From: an uncultured Ruminococcus sp. | GTDB lineage: Bacteria > Bacillota > Clostridia > Oscillospirales > Ruminococcaceae | Assembly (NCBI GenBank): GCA_910584195.1 | Contig: CAJTYV010000015.1 | Location: forward strand, 8,316 to 72,315 | DNA: 64,000 nt | Reading direction: 5' to 3' | Part shown: piece by piece, positions 52,095 to 61,229 of the stretch | How the letters are laid out: each line of letters begins with the position of its first letter | How positions within the stretch are numbered: the first letter of the stretch is position 1 | Position numbers and translations under genes: made by a program | The notes under the pieces: model-generated | The model's database searches: none | What the model saw: the letters and a program-made list of their open reading frames with translations, nothing else | What the model was told of the DNA's origin: nothing

Positions 52095-54503
52095 ATGAAT
52101 AAGCTTAAAAAGATATTGGCAGGTCTTGCCGCAGTCTCATGTATTCTTACATCGGTTTCGTGCTCAGCAGGAAACGGCCAAAAGAAAAACGATCCGGCAA
52201 CGCCACAGACGGCGGACAAAGTTATGGAGAAAGCCTATAGCGCTGTTGAAATAGGCGGCGATGCTCCGTTTGAATACATCAACAGTCTCAGCCGTATCGG
52301 AGACACGGAAAATATTCTTATCTCAGGCAGCGATTCGGAAAACAAGTCAAAACTTTATTTAACGGACAAAGAATTTTTGACATTTGAAGAAATTCCCTTT
52401 GAAGTTTCAATCGGCGACAATGCAGAATCCTACTTCAGAACAGCGGTAGCAGGCAACGGAACCATTTTTGTACTGGCAACAATTACAGATTACGGCGATG
52501 CGGAACTTCCCGATTACGATGATCCTGACTTTGACTACGACAGTTTCGACTTTGAAGCCCTCCAGGAAGCTACAGTCATTACCCAGAAACTCTACACTAT
52601 AGACACTACGGGTAACATACTTTCCGAGAACGAAATTAAAGGACTCGAAAAGTATTCCGACGATGATAACAAAAACGTTTATATAAACGACTTCTATACA
52701 ATAGGAGAAGATAAGGCGCTTATCTCGCTCAACAATATGAATGGCATGACACATCTTGTTTTAAATGCTGACGGTACAGTTTCCGAGCCTATAGAAATGG
52801 GCGATGACGGCGGATGGTTTTATGCATCCGGAAACGACTCCAACGGCAACTTCGTTTTCGTGACCTACGAAGGTGATAATAATGTTATAAAAACCCTCGA
52901 CAGCTCGACTCTGAAAGTTTTGCCGGATACTATAAGCTTGAAAGACTACGATTCTAATTTAAGAGCGTTAATGGCAGGACAGGGAGATTACACAATATTC
53001 CTTTCCTCCAGCACTGCGCTCTTAGGCGTAAAAGCGGACGGAACAATAGAAGAGGTAGTCAACTGGATAGATTCAGACCTGACAGGCGACTATATAGAAA
53101 ACGTTATCCCTATAGGCAACGAAGAATTCGTTATATTCGAGCGAAATTGGAGCAACGGCGGCACAAGCTTCTATCAGCTCACAAAGCGTGATGTTTCCGA
53201 ACTTGAAAACACACAAATAATCAATATGGTCACGGCCTACAGCGATAACCAAATTCTTGAGCAGGTAAAGGAATTCAACAAAACAAACACAGACTTTAGA
53301 ATAAAGGTTGAGGATTACAACAAGTACTACGAATGGGACGAAGAAAAAGGAGAAACGCTCAATACTCCTCAATCTCAGCTTAAACAAGATATTGCGGCAG
53401 GAAAATCCGTTGATATTATCTGTATGAACAACGGCTCACTTTTAACAAATCTTTCAAATAAGGGAGCGCTGGTGAACCTCTATGATTATATGGGTAAAAA
53501 CGGAACAGTTTCCAAAGACGACATTATTCCGCCCCTTCTTACAACAGGAGAAATTAACGGCAAACTTACGTCAATTTCGCCGTCATGTTATATTGATACC
53601 TTTGCATGCAAGAAAAAATACTTCGACAAGGAAAACTGGTCTATCGACGATATGATTTCAACTTATGAAAATCTTCCCGATGGCATGAAGCTCTTTAATC
53701 AAACGAATACAAAGGACAACGTTTTCAGTACGTTTATTTACGGAAGCAGCAGTTTTATAGATTATGCAAAAGGAACTTGTTCATTCGATTCGCCGGAATT
53801 TATAAAAATACTTGAATTCTGCAATACATTCGATAACGCGGGCGAAGGAGAAGAGATCGACTGGGAAACTGCGACACAGGAAGAAATGGACAACTATTGG
53901 CAGGAATCCGAAATGGCATGCAGAAACGATAAAGCGCTTTTGAAAGGTGTTTACTTCAGTGATATGAGGGCTTATGCACGCGCACTTGCCGCAGATTTCG
54001 GCGATGATATTACCATGGTAGGCTACCCCTCCTCAGACGGACAAGGTGCAAGACTCACAACAAATCTAAGCTTTGGAATTATGGCAAATTCTTCTAATCC
54101 CGAAGCATGCTGGAACTTTATCAGTTCATTCTTTACAGAAGAATTCCAGACCAGTGATAAAATGTATCAAATCCCCGCTCTTAAAACCGCTTTCGGGAAA
54201 AAGCTGGACGATGCTATGAAAAAGCCGTACTATACAGATCAGGACGGCAAAAAGGTTGAATACGAAGATACCTATTATTTAGGTGAAAAAGAAATGAAAA
54301 TACCGCCTCTTACTCAGGCACAGCGCGATTACCTTGAAGAATATATCCTCGGTATCAAAGCAGGTTCTTACTACTACGACGAGGAGGTTTACAATATCAT
54401 TAATGAAGAAGTGCAAACATTCTTTAAAGGAGAAAAAACCGCACAGGAAACCGCGTCTGTTATACAGAACCGCGTGTCGATCCTGGTAAGCGAGCAGTCA
54501 TAA
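52095..54503 (+). CDS. Large extracellular solute-binding lipoprotein
   Basis: The 802-residue protein has a lipoprotein signal with Cys23 (CILTSVSC). Residues about 50-370 form a beta-rich part with repeated strands (DSENKSKLYLTDKEF, NDSNGNFVFVTYEGD), propeller-like. Residues about 385-790 match family 1 solute-binding proteins: NMVTAYSDNQILEQVKEFNK, DIICMNNGSLLTNLSNKGAL, YPSSDGQGARLTTNLSFGIM and AC-WNFISSFFTEEF. It delivers the substrate to the two permeases. AAAGGAG precedes the ATG. The extra N-terminal domain makes it about twice the usual length. Confidence 0.85.
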   Translation: MNKLKKILAGLAAVSCILTSVSCSAGNGQKKNDPATPQTADKVMEKAYSAVEIGGDAPFEYINSLSRIGDTENILISGSDSENKSKLYLTDKEFLTFEEIPFEVSIGDNAESYFRTAVAGNGTIFVLATITDYGDAELPDYDDPDFDYDSFDFEALQEATVITQKLYTIDTTGNILSENEIKGLEKYSDDDNKNVYINDFYTIGEDKALISLNNMNGMTHLVLNADGTVSEPIEMGDDGGWFYASGNDSNGNFVFVTYEGDNNVIKTLDSSTLKVLPDTISLKDYDSNLRALMAGQGDYTIFLSSSTALLGVKADGTIEEVVNWIDSDLTGDYIENVIPIGNEEFVIFERNWSNGGTSFYQLTKRDVSELENTQIINMVTAYSDNQILEQVKEFNKTNTDFRIKVEDYNKYYEWDEEKGETLNTPQSQLKQDIAAGKSVDIICMNNGSLLTNLSNKGALVNLYDYMGKNGTVSKDDIIPPLLTTGEINGKLTSISPSCYIDTFACKKKYFDKENWSIDDMISTYENLPDGMKLFNQTNTKDNVFSTFIYGSSSFIDYAKGTCSFDSPEFIKILEFCNTFDNAGEGEEIDWETATQEEMDNYWQESEMACRNDKALLKGVYFSDMRAYARALAADFGDDITMVGYPSSDGQGARLTTNLSFGIMANSSNPEACWNFISSFFTEEFQTSDKMYQIPALKTAFGKKLDDAMKKPYYTDQDGKKVEYEDTYYLGEKEMKIPPLTQAQRDYLEEYILGIKAGSYYYDEEVYNIINEEVQTFFKGEKTAQETASVIQNRVSILVSEQS

Positions 54504-54612
54504 TAAAATGACATATATTACGACATCATCGACCGGCAGAATGTAATGACATCAAGCGAACAGCATCACGTAATGACACTATAAACCTGACATAATAGCT
54601 CGTCATTAATAG

Positions 54613-54637
54613 AGCTGCGGAAACGGCGTTTCCGCAG
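54613..54637 (+). terminator. Hairpin downstream of the solute-binding protein gene
   Basis: GCTGCGGAAAC and GTTTCCGCAGC form a perfect 11-bp stem, with only a short T-run further on (AATTTT). Weaker as terminator than the next hairpin. Confidence 0.45.
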
Positions 54638-54692
54638 CAGACAGAATTTTATTCAGAGATCTCCAAATTTTATATACTCCACCTCCTTATAA

Positions 54693-54729
54693 AAGAAGCG
54701 GACTTCCGATTATGGAAGTCCGCTTCTTT
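54693..54729. terminator. Bidirectional terminator between convergent genes
   Basis: AAGAAGCGGACTTCC and GGAAGTCCGCTTCTT form a 15-bp perfect stem. T-runs follow on both strands. It separates the importer operon from the convergent DUF6583-like gene. Confidence 0.85.
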
Positions 54730-54741
54730 AGTTATTAAAAT

Positions 54742-56880
54742 TTATTTAAGTCCTTTAACGTCAAAGGTGATCTCAATATCTGTCCACTCGCCTACAGACG
54801 AACCGTCAATTACGCTTTCCGTTCCATCGGAATATAAAAGGAAATCGAAAGTATCATCAAAACCAGAACAATCGGAATTTTCAGAAACAAGATATTCCTT
54901 TCCGTCGATCTTAACGGATTTTACTGTAACAGACGCATTGTTTATTCCGTCAATACCGCTGCCGCCGAATCCAAGTATATACAGTCCGTCGGGTAAATCC
55001 GTATTACCGGCGGCATTTTTATATCCGTCTGTATCTGCCGTCAGACTGATAGTGTAAGTACCGTCTCCCTTTATATCGGCGACCTTAGCTCCGTAAGAAA
55101 GATTTTCTCCCTGACCGCCGCCCATATAAAACGAAGTAAAATTACTGTCCATAACCATTACATATGCCTGACCGTCCTTAGCCTCGACTATATCATCGGC
55201 ATACGGGTCGATTTCGCTGTCCTGCCAGAACAGATCCTCATCGTCAACGTCTATATCGTCATCGTCCCAGTCATTGTAATCGTCATAATCCCAATCGTCG
55301 TCATAAATATCATCATAGCTTCTATAAATGCTGTCGGTCATAGACTCTGCATACTCCTGAGCGTCTGCGTCATCCATACCAAGTTTTATACAAATATCCT
55401 TAACAAAGGCTGTAAGGGTTTCCTGATCAACATAATCCTTAGGAAAGTTTACATCGTCCGCCGTTACGTCAAACGCGCCCGACTTATCGGGTAAAGCAGG
55501 TTCTGCGCCGTTTTCAGAAGCGATCTCGACAGTCAGCTTTCCGTAATTTACGTCCTCAACTACAATATCAGCAGATATTTGCTGCGAGCTGCCGTCAGAC
55601 ATAAGCGAAAGCACAAAGCTCTGCTCCTCGGGCATTGAAACTGAAATATTTCCGTTTACATAGCCTTTCTTTTCATCGGCGGCTGAAAGTTCTGTAAACT
55701 CTACAGTAACAATTTCGCCCTCTGAATCCATTACAAGGCTGCCGTTGTAAACATCATCGTTTTCAGTTATTTTCAGGTCAGCACGGAAATTCTCCTCACC
55801 GTCATTTGTAACATACGCTTCTCCGCGTATTTCATCGCCGTCCCTGCCAAAAATCAGGCTGAAATCGTCTTCAGCGTCAAGAGAAAGACCTCTTATATCG
55901 CCGTTAGGGTCTATGTAAGTCTTTAACAACGCTGTTTTTTCGCTGTATTCGTAGTCGTCATCGTGCTGTACATTTGCAAGATCGTTTTCGAGAGTTTCAT
56001 CAAACTCCTCGGCTGTCATGGTCTTTGTTCTGTCAACCATGATGCTCTTTATAAGCTCATCGTCCTTGACTGCGCTGATAAATTCAGCAGCTATCTCACT
56101 GCACTGCTTTTCGGTAAGCGTCATCTCCGCAACTGTGTAATTAACGTTTATATCACCAATCGCAACTTCTTCCTTTTTCTCTATCTCAATATCAGTGATA
56201 AGACTGTTGTATAGATCGACATATTTTACTATAAGCTGCTCAAGCTCCTCTGGAGTTATAACAGACTCAGGGTCAGCCGCCGTCATTTCCGACATATCTG
56301 TTTCGTCAAGAACATTGCTTACTATCATCCATTGATCGGAAAGTCCGGGAATACGGAAAAGCATGTCAAGAGCCTGCGTATCAGCCGCCATTTCAAGGCT
56401 TAAAAGGCTTTCGCCGTTAAGTTCGGCGAAAACGTTTCCGCTCATTGCCGAATCTTTGGACATTGCATCGAACCCAAGTTTTACTTCCTTAAAGTTCTCT
56501 ATAATATCGGTTGAGCCGATTTCGTCCACAAGCATATTTTTAAGTTCATCGCTCGCTTCATATTTAAGTGAAAGCTGAGCGTGCTGACCGTTTTTTCTCT
56601 CCTCAATCGCCTCACGATAGCTGTCTGCGATCTGTGATGCAAGCTCTGAGGAATTTTTCTCCGTTACCCAAGCATAGTAACTTTCCGGCTTGCTTATTCT
56701 CAGTTTTACCTGATTCTTCACAAAATCTGAAAGATTATAAGCAGCGATTCCGCCGCCTACTGCAATGGCAACAACTCCTGCGGCGATTCCGCCGACAACT
56801 GCGCCAGTCCTCTTTTTGACAGGCTCAACACCCGAAACGACCTCGTCCATTTCATTATTTAATTCATTAATATCCGCCAT
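54742..56880 (-). CDS. DUF6583-like membrane-anchored protein
   Basis: The 712-residue protein has a cytoplasmic N-terminus, one membrane segment (residues 25-50: VVGGIAAGVVAIAVGGGIAA) and a long extracytoplasmic part with beta-rich domains. A strongly acidic region near residue 520 (DDDWDYDDYNDWDDDDIDVD) could bind calcium. A final beta-sandwich-like domain follows. I recall this family as DUF6583 from Ruminococcus-type genomes; the function is unknown. GGAGGG precedes the ATG, and a sigma-A promoter lies at 56996-57024. Confidence 0.65.
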   Translation of the reverse strand: MADINELNNEMDEVVSGVEPVKKRTGAVVGGIAAGVVAIAVGGGIAAYNLSDFVKNQVKLRISKPESYYAWVTEKNSSELASQIADSYREAIEERKNGQHAQLSLKYEASDELKNMLVDEIGSTDIIENFKEVKLGFDAMSKDSAMSGNVFAELNGESLLSLEMAADTQALDMLFRIPGLSDQWMIVSNVLDETDMSEMTAADPESVITPEELEQLIVKYVDLYNSLITDIEIEKKEEVAIGDINVNYTVAEMTLTEKQCSEIAAEFISAVKDDELIKSIMVDRTKTMTAEEFDETLENDLANVQHDDDYEYSEKTALLKTYIDPNGDIRGLSLDAEDDFSLIFGRDGDEIRGEAYVTNDGEENFRADLKITENDDVYNGSLVMDSEGEIVTVEFTELSAADEKKGYVNGNISVSMPEEQSFVLSLMSDGSSQQISADIVVEDVNYGKLTVEIASENGAEPALPDKSGAFDVTADDVNFPKDYVDQETLTAFVKDICIKLGMDDADAQEYAESMTDSIYRSYDDIYDDDWDYDDYNDWDDDDIDVDDEDLFWQDSEIDPYADDIVEAKDGQAYVMVMDSNFTSFYMGGGQGENLSYGAKVADIKGDGTYTISLTADTDGYKNAAGNTDLPDGLYILGFGGSGIDGINNASVTVKSVKIDGKEYLVSENSDCSGFDDTFDFLLYSDGTESVIDGSSVGEWTDIEITFDVKGLK

Positions 56881-56995
56881 AATACCCTCCTGTTATACGC
56901 CTACGGAAACGGCGCATGATTTTGGCGCAGTTCACCGCACCATGCTTTGAAACCTGCTCATATAAAAACAAGTTCTTATTCTTTTGAATAATCTA

Positions 56996-57024
56996 ACTAT
57001 ATCACAATAATTTGTAAAAGTCAA
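56996..57024 (-). promoter_or_regulatory. Promoter of the DUF6583-like gene
   Basis: TTGACT (57019-57024), 17 bp, TATAGT (56996-57001) on the minus strand. The 330-bp divergent gap contains this promoter, the plus-strand promoter at 57154-57182 and no ORF. Confidence 0.65.
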
Positions 57025-57153
57025 GGGAAAATAAAAATAATTTACCGTTTTGTAACACTTCCTGAAAAATTGAAAAACTATAAAAAACAGAGATATTCAA
57101 AGATAAATTCAAAAAAATTCCGCAAAATGCCCCATAACGTCCCCAGACGCCAT

Positions 57154-57182
57154 TTGAAGTTCATATGAACTTGTGATATAAT
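57154..57182 (+). promoter_or_regulatory. Promoter of the DUF1836 gene with palindromic operator
   Basis: TTGAAG (57154-57159), 17 bp, TATAAT (57177-57182). The spacer contains a perfect 16-bp palindrome AAGTTCATATGAACTT (57157-57172), the likely operator of the regulator encoded just downstream. Confidence 0.65.
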
Positions 57183-57212
57183 CATATTATCACATTGAGA
57201 GGAATTAAGAAC

Positions 57213-57779
57213 ATGAAACGATTTATTCCCGGAACGTCCGTAAATTTCTCGGAACAGGGCAGAAATTCCGCATTTTCACTTATATCTCCGGTTCTTGAAG
57301 CTACGGGCGGACTTACTCTGTCACAGCTTTCAAAACTAACAATTCTTGAAGGTTCTACAATACAGAACTGGATAAAACGAGGGTGGGTATCTTCCCCGAA
57401 AGGAAAAAAATATTCCGAAAAACAGGTTATCCGCATACTTTTAATAAACATGCTCAAGGGAGCCATGAAACTGGAGCAGATAGCACAGCTTATGACATAT
57501 ATAAACGGCGACGTTGAGGACACATCAGATGACATAATTGATGACGTAACACTATATAATATTCTTTGCAGAATAATTTTCACCGCCGAGGATGAGGGAG
57601 CATTTGAAAGCAATATGGTTAAGGGGCTTATTGACCGTGAACTTGCAAAGTGTGCCGCTGAAATACGTTCCGATGAAGATAAGCTAAGAAAGGCGATGTT
57701 CGTTATGGTCATGGCGTATCGAAGCGCATTTCTCAAAGCTGAAATGGAAAAGGTATTATGCGGGATTTTAAGCGAATGA
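57213..57779 (+). CDS. DUF1836 family regulator
   Basis: The ATG at 57213 has GAGAGGA upstream. The 188-residue product has a MerR-like winged helix near the N-terminus (TILEGSTIQNWIKRGWVSSP, KGKKYSEKQVIRILLINMLK) followed by a helical DUF1836 domain with MKLEQIAQLMTYINGDVED. Proteins of this family are predicted transcription factors. The palindrome in its own promoter suggests autorepression. The next two genes follow closely and may be its regulon. Confidence 0.85.
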   Translation: MKRFIPGTSVNFSEQGRNSAFSLISPVLEATGGLTLSQLSKLTILEGSTIQNWIKRGWVSSPKGKKYSEKQVIRILLINMLKGAMKLEQIAQLMTYINGDVEDTSDDIIDDVTLYNILCRIIFTAEDEGAFESNMVKGLIDRELAKCAAEIRSDEDKLRKAMFVMVMAYRSAFLKAEMEKVLCGILSE

Positions 57780-57798
57780 TAAATTGCCGGGAGCAGTT

Positions 57799-58020
57799 AT
57801 GAAAAGAAAAGAAAATAAATATATGGGTATCGGTATGTGCGTTGGTGTCGGCATAGGCTCGATATTGGGTACGATATTCGGTAACATTACACAGGGAATA
57901 ACCTGCGGCTTATGTATAGGAATGGGAGTCGGCTCTCTTATAGGAAGAAATATGGATAAAAAAGAAAAAGCTCAAATCAAAATTCAGAATAATAAGGAGA
58001 ACAATAATGGGAAAATTTGA
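57799..58020 (+). CDS. Glycine-zipper small membrane protein
   Basis: The ATG at 57799 (GGGAG upstream) gives 73 residues. GIGMCVGVGIGSILGTIFGN and GLCIGMGVGSLIGRN are two glycine-zipper membrane segments, followed by a Lys/Asn tail. The role is unknown. It overlaps the SPFH gene by 14 bp, so the two are probably translated together. Confidence 0.75.
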   Translation: MKRKENKYMGIGMCVGVGIGSILGTIFGNITQGITCGLCIGMGVGSLIGRNMDKKEKAQIKIQNNKENNNGKI

Positions 58021-58948
58021 AGAAATCAGACGTGACGGTACGGTTAAAAAAAGCGGTATGGGCAAACTTATTGCAGGAGGAATTGCCGGTGCAGCAGCTA
58101 TAGTACTCTTGGCAAGCTCGTTTACTATCGTGCCTGCCGGTCACACAGGCGTAATACTTACACTCGGCAAGGTATCCAATTCAGTTTACACAGAGGGATT
58201 CCACCTGAGAATACCTTTTGTTCAGCAGGTGGAAAGCTTGTCAAACAAGATACAGGTTTACGAAACGCCTGCGTCCGCAGTTTCAAAGGACTTACAGACG
58301 GTAAGCTCTAAAATTGCCGTAAATTACAGACTCGTTTCCGATAAATCGGCTGAAATGTACCAAAATGTAGGCACAGACTATCAGACCGTACTTATAACGC
58401 CTGTCGTACAGGAGTGTATGAAATCCGCAACCGCTAAATATACCGCAGAACAGCTTATAACAGAACGTGCTGCGGTCGGCGATGAGGTAAAATCCGCACT
58501 TGACTCAAAACTTAATTCTTACGGTATTTATATTGAGAAATTCAATATAGTGAACTTCGATTTCTCGGCAGAATTCAATACCGCTATAGAAGCAAAACAG
58601 GTTGCAGAACAGAATCTGTTAAAAACCGAAACAGAACAGAAGCAGGCTATAACAATAGCGGAAGCTCAGGCTAAACAAAAGGTTATCGAAGCAGAAGCAA
58701 ACGCCAATGCAATTCTTGCCGAAGCCGAAGCGCAGGCAGAAGCTAACAGACTTCTTGAAGAATCTCTTTCGGATAAGGTAATTGCATATGAACAGATAGA
58801 CAAGTGGGACGGCGTTATGCCTAAAGTAGTAGGCGGAGAAAGCAACGGTATGCTTATTAACATTGATCCCGATAAACTTGGAAGTTCATCAGCAAGCAGC
58901 GTACCAAAGGTTCAGCAGTCAGCCGGGAATGAAACCGACGGTCAGTAA
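58007..58948 (+). CDS. SPFH/prohibitin-family membrane protein
   Basis: The 313-residue protein has a membrane anchor (residues 19-40), the SPFH/Band 7 domain (TIVPAGHTGVILTLGKVSNS, SNKIQVYETPASAVSKDLQT) and a long coiled coil with KQAITIAEAQAKQKVIEAEA. It probably organises a membrane microdomain or a protease complex. AAGGAG lies upstream of the ATG. It resembles the prohibitin type rather than flotillin. Confidence 0.9.
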   Translation: MGKFEEIRRDGTVKKSGMGKLIAGGIAGAAAIVLLASSFTIVPAGHTGVILTLGKVSNSVYTEGFHLRIPFVQQVESLSNKIQVYETPASAVSKDLQTVSSKIAVNYRLVSDKSAEMYQNVGTDYQTVLITPVVQECMKSATAKYTAEQLITERAAVGDEVKSALDSKLNSYGIYIEKFNIVNFDFSAEFNTAIEAKQVAEQNLLKTETEQKQAITIAEAQAKQKVIEAEANANAILAEAEAQAEANRLLEESLSDKVIAYEQIDKWDGVMPKVVGGESNGMLINIDPDKLGSSSASSVPKVQQSAGNETDGQ

Positions 58949-58965
58949 AGCCTCGGTAAAAGTTC

Positions 58966-59079
58966 ATGAGATTTTACAGGAAAAAACGGCGCAGAATATA
59001 TGCTGCCGATGTTATCGGAAATATCATTGAATTTGCGTTTGAAATTGTTTTTGATATAATTCTCAACGGTATTTTCTGA
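58966..59079 (+). CDS. Possible 37-residue membrane peptide
   Basis: An ATG at 58966 starts a short frame with a basic N-terminus (MRFYRKKRRRIYAADVIG) and a hydrophobic end (IIEFAFEIVFDIILNGIF). The ribosome site is weak. A second tiny frame at 59102 (8 residues, strong AGGTGG) and a hairpin at 59177-59206 (TGCGGAGAA/TTCTCCGCA) follow. The rest of this 297-bp gap holds nothing recognisable. Confidence 0.3.
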   Translation: MRFYRKKRRRIYAADVIGNIIEFAFEIVFDIILNGIF

Positions 59080-59245
59080 ATGTATTTAAAAGGTGGTTAA
59101 AATGAAAATTTACAGACAAACAGTTTAGCTCATCTGCAAGATATAGGATAAAGGGAAAAAGCAAATACATAAAGTTTGCGGAGAAGATTGGGGAATTTTC
59201 TCCGCACAGCAAAAAATTTCAAAGAATAAGGATAACAAGGGAAAA

Positions 59246-59989
59246 ATGAAAAAATTTTTAAAAGTCACATCTATTACTGTAGGAAGTATATTTGCATTGA
59301 TATTCCTTGCATGGCTCATAGTGCCGGCGCTTCCGTCATACTTACTGATAAAAAATCATTACAAGAATAATTTGGAGTGTCTGAATTACACAACAATGCC
59401 CTATACGCACGGAGATACAGAAACTCCCAAGGATTTTATTGAAGCTGAGTATGAGGGACTATATTTAAAAATGCCGTCCGGTATGAAAAATAAATATGCT
59501 GACAATGATGAACATAAGGCTTTGTCCGATAGAGTTTTTACTGATACTGAAAATAATGTGAGCATTATTTTTTCCGAAACAGATAAATCTGATATACCTT
59601 CAGAAGAATATGAGCAATTAAAAAAATTATACCATAAAACACCTGAAAACTACTATGAATTATGGGATATTATACACACAGTAAAATTTGACGACTTAAG
59701 CGTATTCAAGCATAAAGCCTCTGCCGCTATGCTCGCATGGGCTGAAATAAAGAGCAGTACTCCTCACGGCTCAGATTCAACAGTTTACAAAATAGAAACT
59801 GAAAATGCTGTTGGATTTGTCAGTATGATAGGACATAGGCAGAAAGACGAAAAACACGAAGAACTGTACAAGTACGCTGTTGAACTTTTTGATAAAGACG
59901 ATCTTGATACAATACATTCTGCTATCATAGGTTCAAAAGATCAGGAAACTATATGGCAGATCGTAAATTCCGCCGATATAGTAAAATAA
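59246..59989 (+). CDS. Membrane-anchored protein of unknown function
   Basis: The 247-residue product has one N-terminal membrane segment (residues 8-35) and a soluble extracytoplasmic domain with mixed strands and helices (DFIEAEYEGLYLKMPSGMKN, NNVSIIFSETDKSDIPSEEY). No family is recognised. It has a weak AAGGGAAAA site and lies 75 bp before another membrane protein. Confidence 0.75.
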   Translation: MKKFLKVTSITVGSIFALIFLAWLIVPALPSYLLIKNHYKNNLECLNYTTMPYTHGDTETPKDFIEAEYEGLYLKMPSGMKNKYADNDEHKALSDRVFTDTENNVSIIFSETDKSDIPSEEYEQLKKLYHKTPENYYELWDIIHTVKFDDLSVFKHKASAAMLAWAEIKSSTPHGSDSTVYKIETENAVGFVSMIGHRQKDEKHEELYKYAVELFDKDDLDTIHSAIIGSKDQETIWQIVNSADIVK

Positions 59990-60064
59990 ATATAAAAAAC
60001 ACTTGTTAGCAGCGATAAGGGTATCGCTGCTAATCCAAGTAACGCAAAATATAAATTTTAGCTT

Positions 60065-61069
60065 ATGAGCAAAAGAAGCAAAAAATATAAAATGAAAAAG
60101 CCTCTGACCGAGGCTGAACGTGAGCGCAGACGCATTCTCCGCGAGAAACGTGAAGAACTCAAAATAACTAAAATAAAAGAATCGCGTCGAAAATTTTTCA
60201 GTTATCTGAGTCTTGCGCTTATTCTTACAGGAAGTTTTGCTACCGCAATAACATTTGATGTTAAGCACAATACTGATTTAACTATCCTGCTTATCGCTGT
60301 AAACTGTTCAGCAGGATTTATTGCCTTTGATAACAGTGGCATAAGAACCGCCGTTTTTAGTCGGCTGCCTGATAAATTTCCATTTGCAAATGAATTAAAA
60401 CGTAAAAATAAAGGTCAATGCAAAGCTGTAGAACTTTGCAAAACTCTTTCTTATTTTTCACTTTTATTCTATCCCGTCATACCGACATTGTTCGCATTAG
60501 TATGGATCATTTGCGAAATAACAACATTTCTGCATCTCATTTTTGACAAAGATATTTGCATAAGACCGACGGAAACTCCTCATAACGGTCTCAGCGCCGC
60601 AGGAGATACAATTATTATTACCTCGGGAATAATGCTTTTATTTCAAATGGATAATATATTTATAAATAATTGTCTTATTGCATTTACTTTGATATTCACA
60701 ATCAGTGCAGCTGTGCTTTTTATCCTGCGTGGTTCCGGATATGACGCAAAATCTGACGTAATCATACTAATTCTTGGAGCGGCATTTTTTTCATTTGCAG
60801 GATTTTGTGCAGTAAATAAAGATCTGGATTTCTCCGAGCCGCAAAAATATATAGCCGTTATTGAAGATATGAATCACACATCGGGAAAAAATAATCACTA
60901 TAAGATATATGTAAACGATTGGAAAGGATCCGGCGATACAGTCTCTATAGAGGTGGATTCTGACGACTTCAGAAACCTTGAAATCGGAGACACTGTAATA
61001 GTTTACGAATATAACGGTGCGCTGGGCATGAATTATTATGATTATTCTGCTAAATATGATTTTAATTAA
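60065..61069 (+). CDS. Polytopic membrane protein of unknown function
   Basis: The 334-residue product has a very basic, helical N-terminus (TEAERERRRILREKREELK), about seven membrane segments between residues 45 and 255, and a C-terminal beta-rich domain (QKYIAVIEDMNHTSGKNNHY, KIYVNDWKGSGDTVSIEVDS, DTVIVYEYNGALGMNYYDY) similar in style to DUF3592-like membrane proteins. A terminator follows. The function is unknown. Confidence 0.75.
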   Translation: MSKRSKKYKMKKPLTEAERERRRILREKREELKITKIKESRRKFFSYLSLALILTGSFATAITFDVKHNTDLTILLIAVNCSAGFIAFDNSGIRTAVFSRLPDKFPFANELKRKNKGQCKAVELCKTLSYFSLLFYPVIPTLFALVWIICEITTFLHLIFDKDICIRPTETPHNGLSAAGDTIIITSGIMLLFQMDNIFINNCLIAFTLIFTISAAVLFILRGSGYDAKSDVIILILGAAFFSFAGFCAVNKDLDFSEPQKYIAVIEDMNHTSGKNNHYKIYVNDWKGSGDTVSIEVDSDDFRNLEIGDTVIVYEYNGALGMNYYDYSAKYDFN

Positions 61070-61074
61070 AAATA

Positions 61075-61099
61075 AACCTCCGCCAAACAGACGGAGGTT
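61075..61099 (+). terminator. Terminator after the polytopic membrane protein
   Basis: AACCTCCG and CGGAGGTT form an 8-bp stem followed by ATTTTGG, 6 bp behind the stop codon. Confidence 0.65.
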
Positions 61100-61153
61100 A
61101 TTTTGGTTCAAAGCTCTGCTTTCAACAAGCAGACGGCTTACGATAGTAAACCG

Positions 61154-61221
61154 GATTCAGTCGAAGATTGTATCTCCGACTGAATCTAAAGATGTCCCCC
61201 GCCTCTTAGGCGGGGGACATC
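61154..61221. repeat. Pair of strong palindromes (IS605-end or PATE-like)
   Basis: GATTCAGTCG/CGACTGAATC (61154-61186) is a 10-bp stem with a 13-nt loop. GATGTCCCCCGCCT/AGGCGGGGGACATC (61191-61221) is a 14-bp stem with a 3-nt loop. They are adjacent, between convergent genes. The second can act as terminator for the deacetylase gene; the pair resembles non-autonomous IS200/IS605 ends. Confidence 0.45.
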
Positions 61222-61229
61222 GTCTGCGG

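Noticed and set aside
54506..54579. Three AATGACA(T/C) copies behind the importer operon
   Set aside because: Spacing is irregular (38 and 27 bp) and units are only 8-9 bp, so no array or CRISPR is supported.
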